64,000 nt of DNA from Nonomuraea montanisoli (GCF_013363975.1 NZ_JABWGN010000006.1:248001-312000), one strand, 5' to 3'. Positions 15,300 to 24,725 are shown, counted from the stretch's first letter. Program-made: numbers and translations. The notes: generated from the letters alone by a model not told the origin.

Positions 15300-16346
15300 T
15301 CACATCGGCCGGATGCCCGTCTGATCGCCGCAGGCGGGCGGGCCGAAGCGTTCGCAAAGGCGCTCGAGCCCCAGACCGCTGATGAGCAGGCGTTCCTTGG
15401 CGTTGCCGAGCAGGTCGGCGCTCCAGGTGACAAGACCGCCGTCGCCTAGGTTGAGATCGTCTCCGGCCGGGGTGGTGGCGCGGATCTCGAAGCAGGCGTC
15501 CCGGTAGTAGCCGCGGCCGCCGGTGCGGTCGTCGTCGAAGGCGAACGCGGTGCTGGGATACGCCTGCGCGAGCTGGTCCAGGACGTCCTCACGCAAGGCT
15601 CGGCGATGCCGTCCGGCGGTCAGGTCGGTGACGGACACGCGCACCGCCGTGATCTGGTAACCGAGCGCGCGGGCGCTGTGCAGGATGTCGAGGTGGACGC
15701 CGATCTGCTCGGCCAGGGCCGCGGTCTCGAAGGTGAACGAGCCCTCGTCACGACCGGCGGTGCACAGCCCCAGCAGCGCGAAGTGCGCCGCCATGCCCGG
15801 CACGGCGAAGGCCTGGGCGCGCACCACCCGGTGAACGGCCGCCAGACGGACCCGCCGGCGTGAGCGCGGATCGGAGCGCAGCAGCTCCCGGCGGCGTACC
15901 GCGCACTCCAGAGCCAGCGCGTTGGTGGCGTCCGCGACGACCTCGGTGGTGCGGACGGTCGTGACCACCTTGTTCTGGTCCGCGGTCGCCACCGCCGAGA
16001 CGGTGCCCAGCGGACACAGCGGCGACAGGGCCACGGTGGTGAAGGCGCGCTCGGACAGCCGCCCGTGCACCAGGGATTCCAGGCGTGCCAGCTCGCCGGC
16101 GTCCAGCGCCGACGGCCGGGTGAAACGGTTGCGCTCGTAGGCGTGCAGCAGACGAGCGGGCGTCACCGTGGCGGCGCGACGACGACAGACCTCCAGCAGC
16201 AGCGTCTGCAGATCGGTCGGCGACAACCGCTCGGCGAGCGCCTCCAGCAGCTCGGGAACGGCGCCCTCGCGCAGGATCCGGCCGAGCCACCGATCGCGTG
16301 CCTGCGCCGTCGACCGATCTCCACCATGTCCGGACGGATCACTCAT
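15300..16346 (-). CDS. class II aminoacyl-tRNA synthetase-like protein of unknown role
   Basis: A 348-residue conserved-looking protein. The central segment SPLCPLGTVSAVATADQNKV, then TVRTTEVVADATNALALE and VRRRELL resembles a motif-2 region. The C-terminal LLISGLGLERLCERFG resembles motif 3 (G-x-G-x-ER) of class II synthetase cores such as HisS-type paralogues. No anticodon-binding or editing domain is visible. HisZ-like regulators and other synthetase paralogues share this fold, so the substrate cannot be named. The chosen ATG is at 16346; the frame extends 27 codons upstream without a better start. It is a single gene flanked by non-coding DNA. Confidence 0.6.
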   Translation of the reverse strand: MSDPSGHGGDRSTAQARDRWLGRILREGAVPELLEALAERLSPTDLQTLLLEVCRRRAATVTPARLLHAYERNRFTRPSALDAGELARLESLVHGRLSERAFTTVALSPLCPLGTVSAVATADQNKVVTTVRTTEVVADATNALALECAVRRRELLRSDPRSRRRVRLAAVHRVVRAQAFAVPGMAAHFALLGLCTAGRDEGSFTFETAALAEQIGVHLDILHSARALGYQITAVRVSVTDLTAGRHRRALREDVLDQLAQAYPSTAFAFDDDRTGGRGYYRDACFEIRATTPAGDDLNLGDGGLVTWSADLLGNAKERLLISGLGLERLCERFGPPACGDQTGIRPM

Positions 16347-16635
16347 GACCTCATCGTGGCGGACCCCAGGCGCCGCTGCACCAGGTTTACCGACCGCCTT
16401 CCCCGCCGTCGGTCCCGCTTCCCCCATGGTGAACGGCCTTCCGCGGCGTCGAACGATGCTGAGCGGACTTTGCTCGTGAGGAGCAGCAGCGTCTGCAGGT
16501 CAGTTCGGGCAGCACTCGGAAGCTGATCGGGCTCGGGATGTCGGTGAGGAGGCCGGCCAGGTGCGCGTCAATGCCGCGGGCGCGGGCGAATGCGGCAACC
16601 TCAGAAAGAGGCTCGTGTTCTAGGATCATGGGCCT
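16347..16635. other. intergenic region with a possible gene fragment
   Basis: On the minus strand from 16629 a frame reads MILEHEPLSEVAAFARARG, then TDIPSPISFRVLPELT. It continues better in the next frame as DLQTLLLLTSKV. DLQTLLL also occurs in the neighbouring synthetase-like protein. It may be a broken paralogous fragment; no intact gene is supportable. Confidence 0.3.
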
Positions 16636-17199
16636 ATGAGTCGATCGTCCACGCTGTCCGTCGCGGAAATTCGTTCGGAACGACTCCTGCTTCGCAAGGC
16701 GTTGCACGAGACCGACCGCGAAGGACTCGTCGAGCTCTCGACCGACCCTGAGGTTCGGGCATACCTCGGTGGTCCCCGGCCTCGGGATGAGGTCGAGCAG
16801 CATCTCGACACGGTCCTGGCCGCCGACGCGACCGCCAGGCCCGGCAGTTATGTCATCGCGGACAACGCGACGAACCAGGTCGTAGGGACCCTGATGCTCG
16901 CTCGCCGGTCGGCCGATCGCCCCGGGCAGGTCACCGAGGACGGCGAGGAACTGGAACTGGGCTACGTTCTGCGGCGCAGTGCGTGGGGCGCGGGGTTCGC
17001 CTTCGAGGCCGCGACGGCCGCGCTGCGCGCCGCGGCTGCCGAGTTCCCCGACCAGCCGGTCTTGCTCGTGACCCAGACCGCGAACACGCGGTCGCTGAAA
17101 CTCGCCGCCCGCCTCGGCTTCCGCCCCGTCAGTACGTTCGAGGAGTTCGGCGCCGAGCAGACCCTCTGCACGGCTCGCCTGTCCATGTTCCGAAGCTGA
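16636..17199 (+). CDS. GNAT family N-acetyltransferase (RimJ/RimL type)
   Basis: A 187-residue acetyltransferase. It starts with the RimJ/RimL-type strand IRSERLLLRKALHETDREGL and has the acetyl-CoA-binding region ELGYVLRRSAWGAGFAFEAA. It closes with VTQTANTRSLKLAARLGFRPV, the asparagine-containing motif B of this subgroup. Acetyl-CoA-dependent N-acetylation is the family activity; the acceptor (protein N-terminus, drug or metabolite) is not readable. Start ATG at 16636. Confidence 0.88.
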   Translation: MSRSSTLSVAEIRSERLLLRKALHETDREGLVELSTDPEVRAYLGGPRPRDEVEQHLDTVLAADATARPGSYVIADNATNQVVGTLMLARRSADRPGQVTEDGEELELGYVLRRSAWGAGFAFEAATAALRAAAAEFPDQPVLLVTQTANTRSLKLAARLGFRPVSTFEEFGAEQTLCTARLSMFRS

Positions 17200-17246
17200 T
17201 CTCAGCATTCAGCACAGCGCAAGCTGAAGGGGGAGGGTTGAGCGTC

Positions 17247-17360
17247 ATGAGAATGTTGCTGTCTGCCGCTGTCGTCGAATCGCGTCGCCTGGTGCCGCGC
17301 GGAGTCCGAGACGCCGACCGCGAAGGTGCCGTCGCCGCCCTGAGAGCGTTCCGGTTCTGA
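17247..17360 (+). CDS. possible 37-residue ORF ahead of the Phd-like gene
   Basis: A short frame, MRMLLSAAVVESRRL..., ends ALRAFRF. It is preceded by AAGGGGGAGGG, a strong ribosome-binding site, and its TGA overlaps the ATG of the next gene (TGATG). The spacing suggests a translated leader or small protein. I recognise no family, and it may simply be the coupled leader of the next gene. Confidence 0.35.
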   Translation: MRMLLSAAVVESRRLVPRGVRDADREGAVAALRAFRF

Positions 17361-18028
17361 TGGCGGGCAAGCGCGCCGGGCGGGCCGCCCAGTCGATCGA
17401 CGCGAGCAGGCTTCCCCAGGACGTCGTGGCGCTCATCGACGCCCTGGAGCCCGGGCAGGAGCTGGTCATCACGCGGGGCGGCGCGTCGATCGCGGCGATC
17501 TCCAGCACCCTTCGCGTGCTCCACGGCGCCGTCGTCGATCCCGGCACCCCGGCCGGCACCGGCGCTCCAGAGGGGGCCGGCGAACAACCTCCGATCGACT
17601 ACAGCGGCGTGACGGTCGTCGCCACCGCGATGAAGCTGTCGGCGTCGGCTCGCATGTCACTGTCCACCCAACTGGGCTCCGACTACGTCGTGCTCGACAT
17701 GCACGCCGCTCCCACGACAGCCGACGTGCTGCTGACGCCGCCGGTCAGCCCCCAGTTGATCGCGGGCCTCCGGTCGATGTTCCCCAAGGCCCGGGTCATC
17801 GTCACCGAGATCGAGGACGAGGAGCTCGGCGTCAGCTACTACGGCCCGGTCCGGCGCCTGCTCGACGCCGGCGCCGAGGCGTATCTGCCGCCGGCGACCA
17901 TTCCCCGTCTGGCGACGCAGCTCGACCGCACCCTCGTCCAACTGCGCCAGATCACCGGCGACGCCACCACACCACTGGAGATCGAACCCGTCACGAGATC
18001 GTCAGGTGACGACGGAGACGCGGCGTGA
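17360..18028 (+). CDS. protein with Phd-like N-terminal domain
   Basis: A 222-residue protein. Residues ~10-50, SIDASRLPQDVVALIDALEPGQELVITRGG and then AAISS, match the N-terminal fold of Phd/YefM-type antitoxins (helix, then ELVITR-G-x-x-A-x-I). After a Gly/Ala/Pro linker (~55-75) comes a ~130-residue C-terminal domain I do not recognise. It has a strand-rich VTVVATAMKLS start and a GLRSMFPKARVIVTEIEDEELG core. No adjacent toxin gene is visible. It could be a DNA-binding regulator using the Phd fold. Its start is coupled to the small upstream frame. Confidence 0.6.
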   Translation: MAGKRAGRAAQSIDASRLPQDVVALIDALEPGQELVITRGGASIAAISSTLRVLHGAVVDPGTPAGTGAPEGAGEQPPIDYSGVTVVATAMKLSASARMSLSTQLGSDYVVLDMHAAPTTADVLLTPPVSPQLIAGLRSMFPKARVIVTEIEDEELGVSYYGPVRRLLDAGAEAYLPPATIPRLATQLDRTLVQLRQITGDATTPLEIEPVTRSSGDDGDAA

Positions 18029-18137
18029 ACAGGTGACGAGCGTGGCTCGGTTCCTGGAGCGAGGCACCCGGCCGTCTCCTAGGCCGCCAGGTGACGGTCA
18101 GGTGGTTTCCGTCGCCGGGGACGCCGCACCGCGTTGC

Positions 18138-20408
18138 TCAGGGCCCGGGACGGTGCGGCTGAGACGTCTCCCGTGACAGGGCGGTGGCAAGGGCGGCGAG
18201 ATGGGCCGACACCGGGCCGACGGTGAGGACACCGCTCCCGGCCCCGGCCAGTTCCCGCTTCGCGGGCAGGAGGGCGGCGTGGGCGCGCTCCATCGTCTCC
18301 CGGTCGCCGAGCGCGACGGCCGCGCGGGCCGTCAGGCACCACAGGGCCTCCAGCAGCAGGTCGCCCGGTGGTTCCGGTGCTTCGCGCAGCGCGGTGGCGG
18401 CCAGGTCGCGGCGGCCCTGGGCGAGCAGCACCAGCGGCCGGACCCAGGGCTCGTACGGACCCCAGTCGATGTCCTCCTCCGTCGGGGCCGGCTGGTCGTC
18501 CCGTACGCGCAGGCAGAGCAGCGCGAGTGGCAACAGGCCACGCTCCATGCCGGGCATGCCGGCGCCTTCCAGCCGCGCGGCGGCGTCCCGGTAGGCGGCC
18601 TCGACCTCGGTGGGCTGCGCCGGTCGTCCGCCGTCGTCGATCACCGGGCCGTTGTCGCCGCGTGTGGGGTGGCCACGGTCCGCCCGAGGCGGGTGACCGC
18701 GGTCGTCGCCCGGCGGGTGGCCGGTCGCGGCGAGACGTAGCGCCCGGTACCACTGCGTGAACACGCCCACCAACGGCAGCTCATGGCGTTCCGCCAGCCG
18801 GTCGGCCGCCGCCGCGTGGTCGTCGGCGGCACGGAAGTCCGCGAGCGCGCAGCGCGCCTGGAGACGGACGAGGTGCCCCAGCACCTCCGAGGTGACCAGG
18901 CCGTGCCGGGCTGACAGCAGGACCAACTCGGCACCGATGCGGTCGCGGTGATCCGCCAGGCCCGCACGGTGGAAGGTCTGCATGAAGGCGCCGTTGAGGG
19001 CGAACGCCAGCAGGGCCGGGTCGTCCAGGCGCCGCGCGAGCCGTTCCGCCTCCTCGGCGGCCTCCCGTCCCCGCGCGGGACGGCCGCCACCGGCGAACCC
19101 GTCTCCGGACCGGGCGAGGCCGTGGCCGGACGTTCCCGCCGCGGAGGGGCCGCCCCCGCGCGACTCCACGGCGATCGTGGCCAGCAGCCGTACCCGCGCC
19201 GCCTCGTGGCCGGGCGCCGGAAGCGCGGCCGGCCCGGCCGCCCCGGTCGGGGCGGTCAGGGCGGTCAGGGCGGTCAGGGCGCGTTCGGCCGCCGCCAGGA
19301 TCTGCGCCGTCTGTTCGGGGTCGTCGACGCGGGTCCAGATCGCCGGGACGTCGTACGCGCCGATCACCCGCGCGGTCAGCTCCGGATCGCCCAGCTCCGC
19401 GGCCGCCTCGACGGCCGCGACGCGGTGTCGCCGAGCCGCCTGCAGGCCGCCGGCCCCGGTGACCGCGAGGCTGCGCAGCAGGCCCATCGTGGACTCCAGC
19501 CGCGCCCGGGCGCCGGACGTCACGGCGCTGTCGTACGCGGCGGCCGCCTCCGCCCACACCTGCTCGGCCGAGCGCCCGCCGCCCGGCCCGCGCGACAGCC
19601 GCCCGCCCGCGCTCTGACCCGGCGAAGGGGCGGGGGCGAGGTGGGGAGCCTGGTGGAGGATGTCGGCCTCCAGGCGGCGCAGCGCCGGTCCCGGGTCGAC
19701 GCCGAGCTGCTCCACCAGGAGCGACCGGGCCCGCCTCAGCACCGCCAGCGCGTCCCCCTGCCGCCCCGCGCGGTACAGGGCGAGGGCCAGCAATCGCCAA
19801 GCCTCCTCGCGCCAGGGATGCTCGGCCGCGTGCGCGTCCAGGTCGGGCACCGCCTCCGCCGCCCGGCCGAGGGCCAGCAGCGCCGCCGCCCGCCGCTCCA
19901 CGGCGTGCAGCCGCAGCTCGGCCAGGCGGGAGCGCTCCGTTCGTGCCCAGTACTCGTCGGCGAAGTCGGCGTACGCGGGACCGCGCCACCACCCCAGTGC
20001 CTCCTCCAGCCGCGCCAGTTCCTCGGCCGGCGCCATCGTCACGGCGTCGGCCACGGCCCGCTCGAAGCGCCAGGCGTCCACGGCGGACGGCTCGGCGCGC
20101 AGCGCGTACCCGGGGCCCTCGGTGACCAGCAGCCGGGCGGGGGACCGGGGCGGACGCCCGGGCTCCAGCGCCCGGCGCAGCGCCGCCACGAACGTGCGCA
20201 CCGCCCCCACCGCCCCCTCGGGCGGGTCCTCCCACAGATCCTCGACGAGGCTGGAGACCGGGACGACGCGACGGCGCGCGACGATCAGCCGGGCCAGCAC
20301 CGCGCGATGCCGCGGCCCCTTCAACGCGATCGCGTCACCGGAGCCGTCCCAGGCGACGACCGGCCCCAGCACCCCGAAGCCGACCCGGCCCTCGATCCCC
20401 GCCTTCAC
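18138..20408 (-). CDS. AfsR/SARP-type transcriptional regulator with C-terminal TPR-like region
   Basis: A 756-residue regulator. The N-terminal winged helix (~5-95) reads GFGVLGPVVAWDGSGDAIAL, then GPRHRAVLARL. The bacterial transcriptional activation domain follows (~100-245) with AWRFERAV and WRGPAYADFAD. The rest (~290-750) is helical, TPR-like and lacks a Walker A motif, so it is a SARP without the NB-ARC ATPase of AfsR. Low-complexity runs occur in the C-terminal half (LTALTALTA; repeated GHPP-type units). Start GTG at 20408 has GGGAGGGGGG upstream; an in-frame start at 20501 lacks support. It is divergent from the alpha/beta hydrolase at 20642, a plausible target. Confidence 0.88.
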   Translation of the reverse strand: MKAGIEGRVGFGVLGPVVAWDGSGDAIALKGPRHRAVLARLIVARRRVVPVSSLVEDLWEDPPEGAVGAVRTFVAALRRALEPGRPPRSPARLLVTEGPGYALRAEPSAVDAWRFERAVADAVTMAPAEELARLEEALGWWRGPAYADFADEYWARTERSRLAELRLHAVERRAAALLALGRAAEAVPDLDAHAAEHPWREEAWRLLALALYRAGRQGDALAVLRRARSLLVEQLGVDPGPALRRLEADILHQAPHLAPAPSPGQSAGGRLSRGPGGGRSAEQVWAEAAAAYDSAVTSGARARLESTMGLLRSLAVTGAGGLQAARRHRVAAVEAAAELGDPELTARVIGAYDVPAIWTRVDDPEQTAQILAAAERALTALTALTAPTGAAGPAALPAPGHEAARVRLLATIAVESRGGGPSAAGTSGHGLARSGDGFAGGGRPARGREAAEEAERLARRLDDPALLAFALNGAFMQTFHRAGLADHRDRIGAELVLLSARHGLVTSEVLGHLVRLQARCALADFRAADDHAAAADRLAERHELPLVGVFTQWYRALRLAATGHPPGDDRGHPPRADRGHPTRGDNGPVIDDGGRPAQPTEVEAAYRDAAARLEGAGMPGMERGLLPLALLCLRVRDDQPAPTEEDIDWGPYEPWVRPLVLLAQGRRDLAATALREAPEPPGDLLLEALWCLTARAAVALGDRETMERAHAALLPAKRELAGAGSGVLTVGPVSAHLAALATALSRETSQPHRPGP

Positions 20409-20641
20409 ACGCCCCCCTCCCAGGCCCCCCCAGGAATGGGACGCAGCCCCGCTCACGCAGCCCCCCGCAGTCCCCTCACGCGGCGGCGGGTGCCATGTCA
20501 CGGTAGCGCGCTCATCGGATGCTCATTCGCGCCCGGCAGCCTGGCCATGACGGCGTCACAGGCCCGGCAACGAGTCCCAGCCGACCGCCGCCCCACCCCC
20601 GCAAACCCCCGCCGGACACCGCAACGAAAGGCACGAACACC

Positions 20642-21520
20642 ATGTCAGCCACCATCACCGGCTTCGACTACCGGCGCGTCCCCGTCGCCGACGGTGTCTC
20701 CCTGCACACCGCCGTCGCCGGCTCGGGCACCCCGATCGTGCTGCTGCACGGCTTCCCGCAGACCCACCTCATGTGGCGGCACGTCGCCGCCGACCTCGCC
20801 GCCGACCACACCGTCATCTGCCCCGACCTGCGCGGGTACGGGGCCAGCGACAAGCCCGCCGCGACCGGCCCCTCGGTGTACGCCAAGCGCACCATGGCCG
20901 CCGACGTCGTCGCCCTGGCCCGCGCGCTGGGGCACGAGCGGTTCGCGCTCGCGGGCCACGACCGGGGCGCCCTGGTCGCGTTCCGCGCCGGACTCGACCA
21001 CCCCGACGTGATCACCCACCTCGCCTGCCTGGACGTGCTGCCGACGCTCGACATGTGGGACGTGATGCGGGGCGTCAGCGCCGCCGTCGGCTTCCACCTC
21101 TACCTGATGGCGCAGCCGCCCGGCCTGCCCGAGCGGATGATCACCGCCGCCGCGGACGACTTCTTCGGCCACTTCCTCGACATCTGGGCGAACGACCCGG
21201 GAGCCGTCCCCGCCGACGTCCGCGCCTTGTACCTGGAGGCCTGCCGCGAGGCGGTGCCGTCGATCGTGGCCGACTACCGCGCCTCGGCCGGCATCGACGT
21301 CGACCACGACCGGGCCGACCGCGACGCGGGCAACCGGCTGCGCATGCCGGTCACCGTGCTGCAGCAGGACTGGGGCGCCGCTCTCGGGTTCGACGCCGCG
21401 GCGCTCTGGGGCGCCTGGGCGCCCCGTCTGCGGCACGTCTCCGTCACCTGCGGGCACTTCATGGCGGAGGAGGCGCCCGCCGAGGTCGCCGGCGCGCTGC
21501 GCGATCTTCTCGCCCGCTGA
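20642..21520 (+). CDS. alpha/beta hydrolase of the fluoroacetate-dehalogenase-like group
   Basis: A 292-residue hydrolase. It has the oxyanion-side LLHGFPQTHLMW and PDLRGYGASDKP, and the nucleophile elbow AGHDRGALVAFR with Asp ~107. The catalytic His is near the end (CGHFMAEEAP). The DRG elbow and overall order match fluoroacetate dehalogenases and related epoxide-hydrolase-like enzymes. However, the halide-binding Trp of the HW pair appears as Leu (FHLYLMAQP), and the expected cap-domain Tyr is Gly (DYRASAGID). Defluorination is therefore doubtful, and ester, epoxide or another haloacid may be the substrate. Start ATG at 20642 with ACGAAAGG upstream. It is divergent from a SARP regulator. 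Confidence 0.85.
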   Translation: MSATITGFDYRRVPVADGVSLHTAVAGSGTPIVLLHGFPQTHLMWRHVAADLAADHTVICPDLRGYGASDKPAATGPSVYAKRTMAADVVALARALGHERFALAGHDRGALVAFRAGLDHPDVITHLACLDVLPTLDMWDVMRGVSAAVGFHLYLMAQPPGLPERMITAAADDFFGHFLDIWANDPGAVPADVRALYLEACREAVPSIVADYRASAGIDVDHDRADRDAGNRLRMPVTVLQQDWGAALGFDAAALWGAWAPRLRHVSVTCGHFMAEEAPAEVAGALRDLLAR

Positions 21521-21607
21521 GCCGCAGGGCAAACCTTTCGCCCGTCCCCGGCATCGAAGAGAAGGACACGACAACGTGATCGACGAACGAGGGAAACGGG
21601 GACGGGG

Positions 21608-22129
21608 ATGCACACGACTCGACTGGTGGCGGCCGCGGCACTGGCGGCCACGACCACCGCGCTGCTGATCGCGGGCCCGGCCGGGGCCGCCACCGCCACG
21701 CCGGCGCCGGCCGCGGCCGCCGCGCCGGGCTCCTTCGGCCCGTACGGCTATGGCGGCGTCAAGCTGGGGATGACGGCCCAGCAGGCCAAGGCGACCGGCA
21801 AGATCGTGCTCAAGTCGCGCGACAACTGCTCCGGCTGGGACTACAAGGCTCACCCCAACCCTCGCGACGAGGTGAGCCTGTACATCTCCAAGAAGCACGG
21901 CGTGGCCGTCATCTCCGCCCCGCGCGGGGCCCGCACCCCCGAGGGGGTCGCCGTCGGCTCCACCCTGCGCCAGGTCCAGAAGGCGTACCCGAAGGTCAAG
22001 GAGCAGATCAACGGCTACTACGCGACCGTGCCGGGCAACCGCAAGGCGTATTACTACTTCGGCGTCGACCAGCGGAACAAGGTGGAGACGCTCGCCCTCG
22101 GCCTCAACGGCCAGGACTGCGTGAGCTGA
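21608..22129 (+). CDS. small secreted protein, unknown function
   Basis: A 173-residue exported protein. It has a signal peptide (LVAAAALAATTTALLIAGPAG), an Ala/Pro linker, then a compact domain with two cysteines likely to pair (DNCSGW and the terminal QDCVS). GGVKLGMTAQQAKATGK and GVAVGSTLRQVQKAYP form two similar helical hairpins, G-x-(T/S)-x-x-Q, which suggests an internal duplication. Such proteins are common in actinomycete secretomes and lack a known role. Start ATG at 21608 with GGGGACGGGG upstream. Confidence 0.8.
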   Translation: MHTTRLVAAAALAATTTALLIAGPAGAATATPAPAAAAAPGSFGPYGYGGVKLGMTAQQAKATGKIVLKSRDNCSGWDYKAHPNPRDEVSLYISKKHGVAVISAPRGARTPEGVAVGSTLRQVQKAYPKVKEQINGYYATVPGNRKAYYYFGVDQRNKVETLALGLNGQDCVS

Positions 22130-22132
22130 CGG

Positions 22133-23314
22133 TCACGGGGCCAGCCCGGCCTGGGCGGGCGCCCGGTCGCGCAGCCCGTCCGTGGCGGCGACCGCGCCCA
22201 GCACCAGCGTGGCGACGGCCGCGAGCACGAGCGGCGGCACCAGGCCGGGCGCCACGGCGGCGAGCAGCCCGGCCGCCGCCAGCACGCCGATCCCCACGAG
22301 GCGGTTGACCGGCACCCACCCGAACACGGCCCGCACGAAGAGCGCGTGCCCCGCCAGGAACAGCGCCGGCCCGCCCAGCAGCGCGAGCGCCGCACCCGCG
22401 GTGATCCGGTCGAACGGGTGCGCGATCGCCAGCTCGTCGCCCACGGCGGCCACGATGATGCCGGCCACCATGGGGATGTGGATGTAGGTGTAGGCGGACC
22501 TGCCGAGCCGCCCGGTGTCGTCCACGTGGGCGGCGGTCTCCGAAGCGGCCTCGGCGGTGCGGTGGAAGTACACCCACCACGTGGCCACGCTGCCGAGGAA
22601 CGCGACGGCGAAGGCGGCCACGGCGGCGGCGCTCAGGTGCGGGTGGTCGGCCAGCGACACCCCGGTCACCAGCAGCGACTCGCCCAGCGCGATGATGACG
22701 AAGAGCTGGCAGCGCTCGGCCATGTGGGCGCCGTCGATCGTCCAGTCGGTCGTGGTGACGCGGCCCAGGAACGGCATGCGGTAACCGAGCCAGGGCCCTG
22801 AGTACTCCACGGCCAGGGCGACCGCCCACAGCACGCCCTGGGCGGCCCCGCCGATGGCGGCGCCCGCGATCCACAGCACCGCGCTGAGCACGTGGTAGGC
22901 CAGCACCAGCCGGAACGTCACGCCGATCGGGTGGGCGCGCGCCGCGATCGACACCACGAGCGTCCGCCCCACCTGGAGCGCCACGTAGGCGCCGGCGAAC
23001 CACATCGCCCGCGGCCCGAACGCCTGCGGCAGCGCCGCCGCCATCACCAGCCCGGCCAGCATGGCGCCGGTCAGTGTCAGCCGCAGCACCGGATGGTCGG
23101 GGTCGCAGTAGTTCGTGGTCCAGGTGGTGTACATCCAGGCCCACCACACCGCCAGCGTGAGCAACACCGTCTGCGCCACCCCGGCCATGTCGAGGTGGGC
23201 GAGGAGCAGGTGCGAGAGCTGGGTGATGGCGAACACGTACACGAGGTCGAAGAACAGCTCGACCGGCATGACCCGGGCGGTCTCGCCACGAGGGCGAAGG
23301 ATCGGCGCTGGCAC
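22133..23314 (-). CDS. ltrA: low temperature requirement protein A (LtrA) family membrane protein
   Basis: A 393-residue integral membrane protein with about ten hydrophobic helices. The family signature VELFFDLVYVFAITQLSHLL is at residues ~17-36. WWAWMYTTWTTNY and the later AERCQLFVIIALGESLLVTG, which carries the conserved E-x-x-x-x-x-x-LGES, follow. The biochemical role of LtrA is not settled. The GTG at 23314 is preceded by GGAGGAAACCA, a much better start than the ATG at 23359. It lies downstream of nhaA on the same strand. Confidence 0.9.
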   Translation of the reverse strand: MPAPILRPRGETARVMPVELFFDLVYVFAITQLSHLLLAHLDMAGVAQTVLLTLAVWWAWMYTTWTTNYCDPDHPVLRLTLTGAMLAGLVMAAALPQAFGPRAMWFAGAYVALQVGRTLVVSIAARAHPIGVTFRLVLAYHVLSAVLWIAGAAIGGAAQGVLWAVALAVEYSGPWLGYRMPFLGRVTTTDWTIDGAHMAERCQLFVIIALGESLLVTGVSLADHPHLSAAAVAAFAVAFLGSVATWWVYFHRTAEAASETAAHVDDTGRLGRSAYTYIHIPMVAGIIVAAVGDELAIAHPFDRITAGAALALLGGPALFLAGHALFVRAVFGWVPVNRLVGIGVLAAAGLLAAVAPGLVPPLVLAAVATLVLGAVAATDGLRDRAPAQAGLAP

Positions 23315-23335
23315 TGGTTTCCTCCACAACACAGC

Positions 23336-23366
23336 CGAATCACAGACAGGGCGAATCACAGACAGG
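23336..23366. repeat. 15-bp direct repeat ahead of ltrA
   Basis: CGAATCACAGACAGG at 23336-23350 and 23352-23366, separated by one base. Confidence 0.8.
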
Positions 23367-23465
23367 CGAAGTACAACACCGGCGAATCCGGTATGTCGCC
23401 AATGACGCTCATCGTAGAGCCGGAGATCACCCAGCAGCGCTGATGATGACGGGAGTGGGGAGCGG

Positions 23466-24725
23466 TCAGGCGGAGGGCGGCGCGGCGGCCTGGGTCTGCT
23501 CGATGCGGCGGTAGACGTTGTCGCGCAGGCGCAGCACGACCGCCGCGAGCAGCGCCGCCGTCAGCGATCCCGCCAGCACCGCGATCTTCACGTACGCGTC
23601 GCGCGCGCTGCCCGCGCCGAAGGCCAGCTCGCCGATGAGCAGCGACACGGTGAACCCGATGCCCGCCAGCAGGGCCAGCCCCGCCACGTCCACCCAGGCG
23701 AGGTTCTCGTCCAGCTCGGCGTGCGTCAGCCGGGACACCAGCCAGGTGGCGGCCATGACGCCCAGCGGCTTGCCGAGCACCAGCCCGGCGACGACGCCGA
23801 CGGCGACCGGGTCGGTCAGCGCGCGGCTCAGCCCGTCCACCCCGCCGATCGTCACCCCGGCCGACAGGAACGCGAACACCGGCACGGCCACCCCCGCCGA
23901 CAGCGGCCGGAAGCGGTGCTCGAAGTGCTCGGCGACCGTCGCGTCCTTCCGCGCGGGCACGGCGAAGCCCAGCAGCACCCCGGCCACCGTGGCATGGACG
24001 CCGGAGGCGTGGACCAGGGCCCACGTGAGCACGGCCAGCGGCAGCAGCAGCCACCAGGCGCGCACGCCCCGCCGTACGAGGAGGGAGAACACGGCCAGCG
24101 GCACGACGGCGCCCAGCAGCGGCAGGGGCGCCAGGTGCTCGGTGTAGAAGACGGCGATGATCACGATGGCGAGCAGGTCGTCGACCACGGCCAGCGTGAG
24201 CAGGAACGTGCGCAGCGCGGCCGGCAGGTGCCGGCCGATCACCGCGAGCACCGCCAGCGCGAAGGCGATGTCGGTGGCGGTCGGGATCGCCCATCCCCGG
24301 CCGGCGTCCGCCGCCCCGGCGAGCGAGGTGGTCACCAGGTACGCGACGGCGGGCACGAGCACGCCCCCCATGGCGGCGGCGACGGGCACGGCCGCCCGCC
24401 TGGGGTCGCGCAGGTCGCCCGCCGTGAACTCGCGCTTGAGCTCCAGCCCGGCGACGAAGAAGAACACGGCCAGCAGGCCGTCGGCCGCCCAGGACGCCAC
24501 GTCGAGGCGCAGGTGCAGGGCGGCGGGGCCGATCTCGAAGGAACGCAGCGCCTCGTACCCGTGGGCCCACGGCGAGTTCGCCCAGAGCATGCCGAGCAGG
24601 GCGCCGGCGAGCAGGAGCGCTCCGCCCACGGTCTCGGCGCGCAGGATGTCGGCGATGCGCCGGGACTCCGCGCGGGAGCCCAGGCCGAACAGGCGCAGGA
24701 CACGGGCGGACGGGGTGCGGCTCAT
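23466..24725 (-). CDS. nhaA: Na+/H+ antiporter NhaA
   Basis: A 419-residue antiporter of normal length with ~12 membrane helices. Diagnostic segments are [36 protein letters not shown] (the discontinuous helix IV region) and the ion-binding pair in [17 protein letters not shown] and [10 protein letters not shown] follow. It exchanges protons for sodium at the cytoplasmic membrane. It follows the KdpD-like kinase gene by 88 bp on the same strand, an unusual neighbour that also relates to cation balance. Confidence 0.95.
   Translation of the reverse strand: MSRTPSARVLRLFGLGSRAESRRIADILRAETVGGALLLAGALLGMLWANSPWAHGYEALRSFEIGPAALHLRLDVASWAADGLLAVFFFVAGLELKREFTAGDLRDPRRAAVPVAAAMGGVLVPAVAYLVTTSLAGAADAGRGWAIPTATDIAFALAVLAVIGRHLPAALRTFLLTLAVVDDLLAIVIIAVFYTEHLAPLPLLGAVVPLAVFSLLVRRGVRAWWLLLPLAVLTWALVHASGVHATVAGVLLGFAVPARKDATVAEHFEHRFRPLSAGVAVPVFAFLSAGVTIGGVDGLSRALTDPVAVGVVAGLVLGKPLGVMAATWLVSRLTHAELDENLAWVDVAGLALLAGIGFTVSLLIGELAFGAGSARDAYVKIAVLAGSLTAALLAAVVLRLRDNVYRRIEQTQAAAPPSA

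Noticed and set aside
21608..22129. A secreted toxin or bacteriocin
   Set aside because: Signal peptide and two cysteines are present, but there is no toxin motif, immunity gene or export gene beside it. It is better left as an unknown secreted protein.
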